DNA of 64,000 nt from Eopsaltria australis (lineage: Eukaryota; Chordata; Aves; Passeriformes; Petroicidae), in contig JAVTVJ010001682.1 of the NCBI GenBank assembly GCA_034509425.1, forward strand, positions 230,069-294,068, given 5' to 3'. Positions 42,201 to 54,200 of the stretch are shown here, piece after piece (position 1 is the first letter of the stretch; each line of letters opens with the position of its first letter). Under the pieces are notes generated by a model. It had not been told where the DNA came from. It saw nothing but the letters and a program-made list of their open reading frames with translations, and searched no databases. The translations under genes and the position numbers were made by a program.

Positions 42201-45200
42201 TTGAATCAGATTGCAGAATGTTGGTGTATTGCTATTTAGAGTGTTGGAAATCCCTTAATTTTTCAAGCTTCCTGAGCAGCAGGATGGCACCAAGGCAAAG
42301 ACAGGGAGAGGTGTCGGGGGTCACTGGATTATGGAATGATTGAGGTTGGGAAAGACCTCCAGGATCATCGAGTCCAACCTGTGACTGATGCCCACCTTGT
42401 CACCAGCCCAGAGCGCTGAGTGCCACATCCAGCCCCTCCTTGGACACCTGCAGGGATGGGGGACTCCACCACCCACCTGAGCAGCCCATTCCAATATCTG
42501 ATCACCCTTTTTGGGAAGAAATTCCTCCTGGTGTCCAAGAGAAATCCTCTCAGAATTTGTGCTTCTCATGATAGGATATTTATGACCTCTAAACATGTGA
42601 AAGCATCAAACTTGCTGTCTTTGTGAGAATTATTTATTGACTTAAAATTCCTGAATGCCACCAAAATAAAGGAATTTTGTTGTACTGTTGTCATTATTAA
42701 TGGAGCTGAGCCAATGGTCCTTCATGTCCAAAGGTTTCACTTGCAGTGGACAAATCCTGCTGCTCCTTGACACCAGTGAGCAGTTTGGATTCCCAGTTAC
42801 TTGCCCTGTACTGGTCCTGCTGGTGTTGGATTTTGGTGCCTGTGTGATGTTCTGATGCCACTGTCCTGTGTCAGAGTGGGCAGGAGTTTTAACTCTTTCC
42901 TTCAATGTCATCCCCAGGCATCAGAAGAGGCCTCACTGCGGGCTCTGGAGAGTCTGATGACGGAGTTTTTCCACAATTGCACAACAAATGAGCGGAAACG
43001 TGAGATAGGTGAGTGCCTCTCCCTTCCCAGGGCTGGTCCTGGTGCTCCTCCTGCCTGCAGCCCCAGCAGAGGGGACTGGTTGTGTTCAACTCATCTGTGC
43101 CTCACACTGAACTGGCTCCTGCCCCTCTCCTGCTCAGGTGGGAGCTGGAAGGAAAGGTTTCCATAGTTTGGGTTCCAGGGAATCTGTGACAGTTCCTATG
43201 GATGATAAACCAGTGCCATTTCCTCTCCACAGTGTTGGATTGTGTGTCCTGGCAAAGCTCTGCCTGGAGATGGAGCGCAGCCTTCAGCATTAGGAATGCA
43301 GAGCAAGGCTGTCCCAGTTCTGTGGAATGACGAGCAGGAATAACAGCAATTCCCTTTGGGTGGTGGTATTAAACATGTCCTGAAAGGCAGCAGAGATCCT
43401 GGGGGAGCTGCTGGTTGTAAAGAGGCAGATTCCTTTTATTCCTGAACAGCCACAGGGATGCTCCAAGGACTGGAAACCCTCTGGAGCCAGGCTGGGAGAG
43501 CTGAGAATGTTCACCTGGAGAAGAGAAGGCTCTGAGGAGACCTCAGAGCCCCTTCCAGGGCCCAAAGTGACTCCAGTAGAGCTGGAGAGGGACTTGGGAC
43601 AAGGGATGGAGGGACAGGACACAGGGAATGGCTTCCCACTGCCAGAGGGCAGGGATGGATGGGATATTGGGAAGGAATTGTTCCCTGTGAGGGTGGGGAG
43701 GCCCTGGCACAGGGTGCCCAGAGAAGCTGTGGCTGCCCCTGGAATAGTGGAAGGTGTCCCTGCCCATGACAAGGGGTGGGAATGGATAAACTTTTAAGGT
43801 CCCTTCCAACTCAAACCATTCTGGGATTATTCTGTCTCTACCATCTCGTGTCAAAAGTGTGATCATGAAAGACTGAAATCCTGAGAAATAAACAACACAA
43901 GTTTTTTTGTTGTGGTTTTTCCGAGGATCTCATGCTGTGGAAAAGGTATCTCTTATTTTCCTGCTTAAATTGCAGGAAAGAAAACATTTAATTAAGCTTT
44001 AAATCTGCTTAGCCTGTAAAGCAGTACTTGTGGCTTTTCTTTGTCACATTGTCACCTCATGAGAGATGACCAAATCCTTCCCTGAGGGTTCAGGGAGGTT
44101 TCTGACACCCTGAACTTCCACAAAGTCAGCAGCTCTTGGAGCTGCATTCAAAGAAGGTGGGTTTAGAACACTGTGATCTGAAGTGCTCCTACTCTCTCAC
44201 AGTGACCTGAAATCCCACCATTTGGCTTTTACAGATGAAACAACAATGCTCATAATACAATTGCCGTGTGATTTGTTTTTAATATTCACCTCTTATCTGC
44301 TGCAGTATTTATGTCAAAACTGATTTGAAAATGACACGTCTGTTTTGTTTTCATTAAAGCCTATTGTTACATTGCTTTAAACACTGTAGAATGTGATTTT
44401 AGTACGTTTTTTGCCCTCCTCCAGGTTGAGTCATTCCCTGAACACAGGGTCTCTTCCCCTGCTCGGTTGCTGTGCTATCACTGTACATTGTTATGGCTTT
44501 GTTTACAGCTAAAGAATTTTAATGGAAGATTTTACATCAAAGTAAAATTAAAACTGAAGTACATTTTAAAGTAATATTTTATTTTTATGTTTTGGTTTTT
44601 GTTTTTTTGTTTTTGTTTTTTTTTTTTTTTTTTGCAGAGGAGCTTTTAAATAACTTTGCCCAGCAGATAGGAGCCTGGAGGTTCTGCCTGTACTTCCTGT
44701 CCAGCACAAGGAATGATTATGTGATGATGTACAGCCTGACAGTGTTTGAGGTGAGCTGAGCTCCTGCCTGCTCAGTGCATTCTCTGCCTGGTGCAGTTTT
44801 ATCTGGCAATCGATTTTTTGGGAGGGGAAATGTTTGTCTGGAATGGCAGCCCTGGTAAGTACAGTGATAAAGGATGCTTTTATTGCTCTCTGCTAGAGAG
44901 GTTGCTTAATGGCAGACTCAGAGTGGGAGAATATGAATCTTTGTACACAAATTGAAGAATTCATTTCCTGGCATCTCTAAGCACAAATTACCTCCAGTTT
45001 CAGAGGCTGCTTGAGTTTCTGCACGATGCTTTTAAGGGTGTTACTGCTTTTATGCTGTTTTTATGATCAGAAATATGGGGGTGATTACCTGCTCCTGGCT
45101 CCTGCAGGCTTTGAGTGCTGGGAGGGAAGGCAAACTTGCTTTTATTTTTCTGATGTTTTGTAGTTGTGGTAGTGTGTGCTCTTGAGCTACATCCTGCAAC

Positions 45201-48200
45201 CTTGTGCTGGTTGGACAGGTGAGGTCTCTCTTAGGCAGCCACATCCCTCTCTTCACCTACTTGAAAAAGAACAAAATTTGGGTTAAAAGCTTTGATATTG
45301 ATCTCTGTGTCCACTGGAATAAGCAGAAGTATTCTGTGAACAGCTCTGTTGTGTCACTGAGTTCTCAGTGACCAGTGCAGGGCCTGTCCCTGAGGATGTC
45401 CTGGCATTTTGGTCACTGTCACTCCTCAGTCTGGGCCTCTGTGTTGTGTTCTTGGCTGGGTGGGCACTCTGAGCTGTGCCCCTAAATCAGAGGAGTTTAA
45501 AGCCTTTGCACTGGGCCACTTTTTAGATAAAATACATGTTGAGATAAAAACTCCGCTCTTAAAGTTGTGTTGTTCTTACAAATTATCCACATCATTGCTG
45601 ATTTCTTCTCTTAAATATTAATTTTACTTACTAGGGATTGCAGAGGGAGTTTGGACCCCATCTGCAAAGAGAATCTGATTTACCTTCCCCTCAGAAAGGA
45701 ATGATCATGGCAAATGACATGGGAATTATTCCTGCTCAGGGGATGGTGTCCTGTTTTCCTGATGAGTAAAACAAGTGCAGGGCCAGGAGTTGGATTCAGT
45801 GATCCTTGGGATCGCCCTGTGTGGATCCTGCCAGTTCAGGATATTTTATGGAGTTTGGTTACTGAGCCCCTGCTTCCCTGGAGGGAGAAAAAGTAGCACT
45901 GAAAAACCTGATTGTGCCCAGAATAAAGAAATCACTGTGCAAGTGCAGAGGGAGGGACAGGAGTCCCCAGCCCAGCTGGGACATGAGGATCTCTCCATGG
46001 GGGAGCTTGAATTCCCAGAGCCATGGTCTGTCCCAGTCTGCAGCTTCCCCAGCTATCCTTGGGTACTGGATCAGTCAGAGGGGTGTGAACACGAGAATCA
46101 TTCCCAGAACTGCCCAAGGTCATGGATTTCCCAAACTTTAGGAAGTTAGCAGTGGATTTGGAATAAAACTCCTCCCAACTCCCTTCCAGATGAATTGCTT
46201 TCACCTCCTGCTTTTTGGAAAAGAAAACATCTTCCCAAAAGCATTTCTAGGGAGAAAGCTGCTGCTGGCAGGTGAGAGGAGTGGGACAGAACATAGTGGG
46301 CATTAAAGTATGGATGTTCAAGCTTAAACATCTTCCAGTTTCATTGGCATTCTGGACTTGCACCAAGGAACCCTCAGCTGCTTGGGCCATTGTTTTTAAG
46401 CAGCAATTCTGGATTTTCTCTGCTAGAAAAAACCTAAAGCAACTTCTTTGAGGAACTTCTGTATAAATATCCCTGTATGACCTCTCCACTGGGAACTGGT
46501 GTCTCTGCAGCACATCCTGCTGTGGATTGCATCTCCTTTGGCCATACATCATCTTCCAATTTTGGATATTTGACTCCAAAGCCAGGCTATGACTCTGGTC
46601 TCCAGCATTCTCCTTCTCCAGGTTGAATCCTGCAGATGGGCACAGACATTGCCTCAGCCTCCTCTGGGTTATCCCAAGAGATTCAGCTCCTAATACTCCA
46701 GAGCCCTAAGTGGGATCGGAACAGGACAGAGAAGCAATTTGCAACTCTGCTTTCCTTTGGATTTTGTCTGGCTTTAAGTGGGCTAAAAGCTTTCTGTGCA
46801 AGTGGTGCCTTGTCACTGCCAGGCAGTGCCTGCTCCAGTGACCTTCCAGCTCAGCTTCAGGACACCTGGGTGCCATCAGAGGCCTGGAAAACCAAACCTG
46901 CTTCCCTGTTTTTGTTTTTCTGCTTCATCCAAGGCTTTAGAGAGGAAACCCTCTGTGCCCAGGGTTAAAAAGCAGAGGAAATGGTTCTGTGCATGCCATT
47001 AATTCTGCTTGACCCAAAACCAGTTAAACCAGTTACTTCAGCACTGTTCTGGCACTGCCAGTCCTGGGCCGTGAGATGCAGCAGCTCTGCCAGATGCTCT
47101 GTCCCTGCTTTATGTTGTTCAGCCTGGAGAAGGCTCCAGGGAGACCTCAGAGCCCCTTCCAGGGCCTAAAAGGACTCCAGGAGAGCTGGAGAGGGACTTG
47201 GGACAAGGGATGGAGGGACAGGGAATGGCTTCCCACTGCCAGAGGGCAGGGATAGATGTGTTTTTGGGAAGGAATTGTTCCCTGGGAGGGTGGGCGGGCC
47301 CTGGCACAGGGTGCCCAGAGAAGCTGTGGCTGCCCCTGGATCCCTGGCAGTGCCCAAGGCCAGGTTGGACACTGGGGCTTGGAGCAGCCTGGGATGGTGG
47401 AAGGTGTCCCTGCCCATGGCAGGGAGTGGAACTGGATGATTTTTAAGGTCCCTTCCAACCAAAACTTGTCTGTGATTCCCAGTTCTCCGTGCCCAGATTC
47501 TCTCAGTGTTTCACCTCCGTGAAACATCCACGCTTGGCTCATTTGGGATGTCCATTGCTTTTGCAGAACCTGATCAATAAGATGTGGCTGGGGGTCCCAT
47601 CCCAGGACAAGATGGAGATCAGGAGCTGCCTGCCCAAGCTGCTGCTGGCTCACCACAAAACTCTGCCTTACTTCATCAGGAACAAGCTCTGCAAAGTCAT
47701 CGTGGACATCGGCCGCCAGGACTGGCCCATGTTCTACCACGACTTCTTCACCAACATCCTGCAGGTGAGAAGTCTATCCATGGATGAAGCCAATTTTTCC
47801 CTTAGGAACATCACTTTGTTTACTTTAGTAGGGGTTTCTTTTGGTGGAGATTAAACAGTAAATGTTGCTTTGTAAATTCCTTTTCAATTTTGTGGTAGCC
47901 CTTAACTTTTTACATGTGACATTTCTCTCCAGTGTTAAAAGTGTTTTGGGGAAGGAACAATACTGTGCCACAAGTACTCACATTGAATTTTAAATATTAT
48001 GGCCTAGTTCTTGAAAATACAAGGAAAATGGGTTGTTCTTGAAACAAAAAAGAATAAAAAACTATGGGTGTGTCACTGGTTCTCAAAAGGGCAGTTTCTC
48101 CATGGGGCTGGTGGAGATTTTTCACCCAACTGCCGAAGACACCCCAAAATCTCTGGTACCTCATCATTAAGGTCACTAATGAGATGTTGTTGGGGTGTTT

Positions 48201-51200
48201 AAAGGGCTCCTGCAGGAAGGCTCAGCTGTGAATTGGAGGATCCTGGCTGAATCCATGTTATTGGCTGCAATGTTGGTTGCAACTCAGCATCCTTGCAGGG
48301 AATCCTGAGCCAGGCCGCTGCTGGAGCCTCACCAGGCTGGTGCAAACCTCTTTTGGTTGGAGTATTTTGTCTCCAGTTGCCTTAAAATTGTTCCTAATTG
48401 GCTTAAAGAGGCTGAGTGTAAACTGAAGTGCTGCACAGGCTTTTTCTGCTGACATAATTACATGATTTGAATGCAGCAAAGCCCACGGCCAAGCCACAAG
48501 GCAGTTATTTAAATCCAAGTCCTTGAGTGGCAGGAGTTTATTTGTTAAGGCAAATGGATCCAGTATTAATTGCAAAATTAAAAAAAATCCTATCTTGGCT
48601 GCAGAGCTCGGTACTGGCTGGTGTAATCACTTTTCTGACAGTGCTCTGGAGTGGGACGTGCTGCAGGTTTTGCCTCACTTGTCAATTTGACAATAAATAC
48701 TTGGAGATAACTGTCCCCACATGGAGTTTTGCCTCTCATTTCACCTGGAGCTGAACTGAAAGGCAGCCTGAGCTCTCCTGGCCATTCTAGCACTCCGGGG
48801 TTATCTTAAGGCATTGCAGAGCTCACTTGATAAATCTGTCTTCCCTTAAGCCTCTCCTTGTGAGCTCAGCAGTGGAGGGAAATGTTCCCATAAATTAATT
48901 TATGTGGCAGCCACATTCCTAAAATGTTGGGAGAAAGTGGAGGAAAAACAGCAATGCTGAATTCCAGGGCCTCGATAGAAGTAAGAGTGGCAGAGGAGCA
49001 GAATGATTTGCTGTTAGAATTGCAGATGAGCCCTGTCTCAGGACTCTCCTCTGAGATCATTTACTGCATGTACTTTGTTCTTCAGCATTAAATTATATCC
49101 CAGTACTCTGAGTAGTCTCTAAACCTTTTACTGAACCTCTGGAGGGGTGGAGAAGAAAGGTAAATTGGACTATTGTGTTGTCATTATACAAACTCAGTGG
49201 TTCTACAAAAAGTGCTGCTTCCTTAGAGGTTTAAAATTTCTTTAGCCTGACTGAGGTACCAGTGGCTGGTATTGCTCAAACGCCCTGGGTTTGTCAGAAA
49301 ATATTCTGAGAGGTGATTTTCAGTCCCTTCACAATTTACCAGAAGTTGAGTGTTTCACTGAGTTCTTTACCATCTGCTTCTGTGCCTGGGACTTCCTTTT
49401 CAAAGGCTGAGGTGGATGTCCAGATGAAGAGCTTTTACATGGGCTATTTTCTCCCCAAATCTTTCACCAAACTCTGTGTTTTTAGCCGTGCTAACTCAGC
49501 CTGGCTCTCCTTTGGAGGGTCAGGGGATCAGGAGCAAAGTCAGCCTGTCTTACAGAATTATGGCTTCAAGGATTACTGGTAGCAACTGGGATTGGCTTTG
49601 GACTTTTTTCTCCCAGAGGGAGCAGTGCATAAATCACTTTGGATGTGTCTGGGCAGCAGTGGAGAGCAGTGCTGTCCTTCAGCTGGAAACAAACTTTGTC
49701 CCACTTGAACAAGTCTTTAATATTCCAGGGGCTGATGAAGGCACAAGTCAGCTTTTTGTCCAGTCCTGCTCCAGGGTGGGGCAGAAGTCACTCTTTTGGG
49801 AGAAATGCAATTTGCAGTTTGAGATGCAGCACAGGTGCAAGGGGAGGGCAGATCCCTCAGCTGTGTCTGGTGGTATCTGCTCCTGGCTGCAGCCTTTGGG
49901 CCCTGTGGGAAGGGTGGGATTTTTGGGGATGCTGATGCTGAGATGATCCTGGGCAGGGCTGAGGGCAGAGGATGCAGCAAACAGAAGGGACAAGCTGTTC
50001 CTGTGAGCTGCTGGGACACAGAATGTGTGCAATGACATTATGAAAGCCCTCCTGAAACCCCAAGGGTTCCCAGGGGCTCAGGCTGTTGCAACATCCGAGA
50101 TTCACATCTGGGGAAATCGAACGTGTCTGTGGGAACTGCAATGCCCTCCGTGCTGGGGCTGCTGTAAACTGTGAGTGGTGTTGCTAATCCCTGTCTGTCA
50201 CTGAGTGTTGTCATCACTCTGCTCTCCTGTCCCCCTCAGCTGATCCAGTCCCCCGTGACCACTCCCCTGGGGCTGATCATGCTGAAAACCACGTCGGAGG
50301 AGCTGGCGTGTCCCCGCGAGGACCTGAGCGTGGCCCGCAAGGAGGAGCTGCGCAAGCTGCTCCTGGACCAGGTGCAGACAGTGCTGGGGCTCCTCACAGG
50401 TATGAGCCACCCCTGTGCCACTGACAGCAGTGTGTCCCCTCTGCACCCAGAGCTGCAGCTGGGCTGGCACTCCTGGGGCTCAGGGAAGCAGAGTGGGGGT
50501 GATGCAGTGGCTGCTGCTGCACTTGCAACGCTCAGCTCTGCCCTGCAGCATTTGGGTCAACTTAATATAAACCAAACTGTGCAGCTGAGCAGCTGCTGAG
50601 CTCCCTCCATGAAGAGGGATGGAGATTGTCCTCTCTTAGTGAGCCTAAAGCCATTATGGAATATTTCTGGCCCTTCTCAGAGCACTGAAGATGTGTTCTG
50701 CCGAAGCTCTCCTGCGGTCTGTGCTGTGTTTGTTAGATCAGTGTGTGTTTCTGAAGGCTCTTCTGACAGGTCTCTCTTTGGCCAGGTATTTTGGAGAGCA
50801 TCTGGGATAAGCACAGTGCTACTGCTGCCACTCCACCACCGTCCCCGACCTCAGGAGAAAGTGGTAAGGAAAAGCTGCAGGGTGGGATTTCCATGTACTT
50901 AAACCTGCAAAAGAATGTTCCTTCTTTTACTGTCTAACCTCTCGTAATAACCCTTTCCTAGAGCTTTCCATAGGCCAACAAATTCCTGATTGGAAAGAAA
51001 AATGCTATACTAAGGAACAATTTCCACTGTGGGGACACTCCACTGCAAATGTCACCTCATTAGAAAGTGCCCACAGAGCTGCTTGTTGTCCTCAGATAGC
51101 AGAAACCTCCCTGAAGTGTCAGTGCAAAATGCTCTAGTGACAGTGAGTTAAAATCATGGAATTGTTAAGGTTGGAAAAGCCTTCTAGTGCCATCAAGTCC

Positions 51201-54200
51201 AGCAGTTATTCCAGCACTGCCAAGGCCACCACTCAACCATGTCCCCAAGTGCCACATCCACATGACTTTTAAATGCCCCCAGGGATGGGGATTCTACCAG
51301 TGCCCTGGGCAGCTGTGCCACTGCCTGACCACCCTTTCCATGAAGGAATTTTTCTAATATCCAACCTGAGCCTCCCCTGGCACAACTTGAGGCTGTTTCT
51401 TCTCCTCCTGTCCCTGTTCCCTGGGGGCAGAGCCCAAACCCCCCCAGCTGCCCCCTCCTGTCAGGGAGTTGTGCAGAGCCACAGGGTCCCCCCTGAGCCT
51501 CCTTTTCTCCAGGCTGAGCCCCTTTCCAGCTCCCTCAGCTGCTCCTGGTGCTCCAGCCCCTTCCCCAGCTCTGTTCTCTTCCCTGGACTCACTCCAGCCC
51601 CTCAGTGTTGTGAGTAGCCTGAGACTGACCCCAAGACCGGAGGTGCCTCAGCAGTGCCAGCACTGGGGACAGTCCCTGCCCTGGTCCTGCTGCCACGCCC
51701 GTGCTGGTCCAGGCCAGGTGCCATTGCGCTCTTGCCCACCTGGGCACACTTTTCCACTGAACAACTTTCCAGCCCCTCTTCCCCAAGCCTTGCATGGGCT
51801 TGGCATTGTCCCCTGAACTCCAGGTGTTGGCACATCAAAACCCAGTGGAGTAAAACTGAAACCTGCCTAGGAAAAAGAAAATAAAGGTAGCCAAGTCTCT
51901 GTGAAATGGAACCAGGCTGCCCAGAGAAGCTGTGGCTGCTCCATCCCTGGAAGTGTCCGAGGCCAGGCTGGACAGGGCTTGGAGCAGCCTGGGATAGTGG
52001 AAGGTGTCCCTGCCATGGCAGGGGTGGAACTGGATGGGCTTTAGGGTCCCTTGAACCCAAACTGTTCTGTGATTGTGAAAGTTTGTTTTCTATCCCTGTT
52101 AGACTTTTGTATAAGTGCTTATCTGATGTTAATCCATTTACATCTCTATTTCTTAGTTACCTCTGAAATGGAGAAAACATTTTTGTGTCCTTGTGCTTGG
52201 CACTCATTTCCTTGTCCCTGGGACCTTGAACAGTTCCCTGGGAGCTGCAGATCACTTCCTTGTGGCCAGATTGCACCAGGCAGCTGCAGACTGCTGCCTC
52301 TGATAAGCTGTTGGCCGTGTTTTGCTTCGTGCTAAACCTTTCACATTGAAGTTTGAGCAGCATTTCAAGTGCTCCTTTCCTGTAGAAGAGCTTAAGATAC
52401 TTCTATATTTATATACAAACCACAGACTTTCATGGGAAGAAATATTCCTGTGGGTTGGCAGGGGGAGAGTGGATTTTGCTGTAGCTGGGAAGAGTTTGAA
52501 CAGGAAATATTTACAGAAAAGATCAAAGCTTCTGGTGTCAATTGTCAAGAATGGTGCTGGGGGAAGGCACTGGTGGAACAAATTGTGGGCTGGCTGTTGT
52601 GGAAGCCTCTTGGAGATGTCCCTCAGTCCCCTGGGGATTGTGCTGAGGCAGCTTTCATCCACCTGTGTGCTCACCTCGTGACTTGGGCTCATATTTCCCA
52701 AGCTGGAAGTCGGCTGCACTTCTGTGCTGGGCTTTTCCTTTCTCCCCTCTCAGGGAAAACAAACAAACTTCTCACACTGTGTTTTTTCAAGATAATTGCT
52801 AAGAGCCAGGACCACACTGGCAGTGCCTTTAGAAGTTTCATTTTGCCTGTGCAAACTTGTTTGTGTGAAACTCTCTCTGTTTTATTTTTCTCTGCTGTGT
52901 CTTTGCTGTCTGTGTTAAAACTGGTTGTGCTTCAACTTCTTGAAGTCAAAGAATCACAAAGGTTGGAAAAGACTCTCAAATTGAGTGCAGCCATTAACCA
53001 GCACTGCCAGAGCCACTACTAAACTGTGTCCCCGAGTGCCACATCCACGTGGCTTTTGGACACTTCCAGAGGTGATGATTCCAAAAGGAACACCAAGTGC
53101 TTCCCTCTGATCCACTGCTTGCTCATTTTGTGTTCCCTGAGACTCAGTTCATGCAGGACTCAATTCCTGTGTACTGGCAACTCTTGAATGTTTTCATTGC
53201 TTAGGAGAGGCCACCACCCTTTACTCTTCCCATTCAAGTGAGATTAAAGGTGTTCCAAGAGGCAAAATAAGCTCCTGAGTCCCCATGAATGTTTAATGTC
53301 TTCCATCAGAGCCCACATCTCTTCAGGAACTTGGAAAACCTCCACTTCCTATTTTTTATTTGCACAGGGAAGTGGAGTGAAATGGTTACTTGCAAGTCTT
53401 GCAGAGGTTTTAAATAGCACTTGAAGACAACATTAAACTCATTTCTCATATCACTTAAGCAAAGGAACTCTGATACTGTCCCATGTTGGACAACATTTGA
53501 GTTATTGCCATGGTGTAGGATTTACTCAGCAACAATCTCAGCCTCCAAACGTTGTCTTTGCATGATTTATAGCACACTTCCTGATGAATCCTTTCACTCA
53601 CCTGTGGCAAACAAATGAGTAGCAGAAGTGCTTGTGGCTGCTCTCCTGCTGCAGAGGCAGGCACTGGGAGTTTTCTCCTTTGGCCTGAATGCAGCTGGTG
53701 CTGTAAATTTGTCACCTGTTTGCAAAGACACTGAAAATCCCTGAACCTCAGAGCTTCAGTGATTTAACTGTATGCAAAGCACTTCAACCAGCTGCTGGGA
53801 GTTCCAGGAATGTAATTGAGAGTTTCTTAAGAGATGAGAATCTTTAATTCTCATTGATTTTTGTGGAGTTGGCTGAACTGAATGTTTAAAAGAATAACGA
53901 TAATCTGGGTTGGAAGGGGCCTTAAAGATCATCCAGTGCCACCCCCTGCCATGGGCAGGGACACCTTCCACTGTCCCAGGCTGCTCCAAGCCCTGTCCAA
54001 CCTGGCCTTGGGCACTGCCAGGGATCCAGGGGCAGCCACAGCTTCTCTGGGTACCCTGTGCCAGGGCCTCCCCACCCTCCCAGGGGACAATTCCTCCCCA
54101 GCATCCCATCCATCCCTGCCCTCTGGCAGTGGGAAGCCATTCCCTGTGTCCTGTCCCTCCATCCCTTGTCCCCAGTCCCTCTCCAGCTCTCCTGGAGCCC

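Larger units (their letters stand above)
27246..42917 (+). other. XPO6: XPO6 intron 1 (15.7 kb)
   Basis: No coding exon is recognisable. It holds the edge of the CpG island, CR1 copies at 27455, 34545 and 42325, and a higher-order minisatellite at 30521-30880. The rest is unique AT-richer DNA, including a possible conserved block at 38395-38650. Confidence 0.7.
43009..44637 (+). other. XPO6: XPO6 intron 2
   Basis: Holds one CR1 copy (43470-43840) and AT-rich unique DNA. It ends in a T tract of about 58 bases just before the exon 3 acceptor. Confidence 0.85.
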
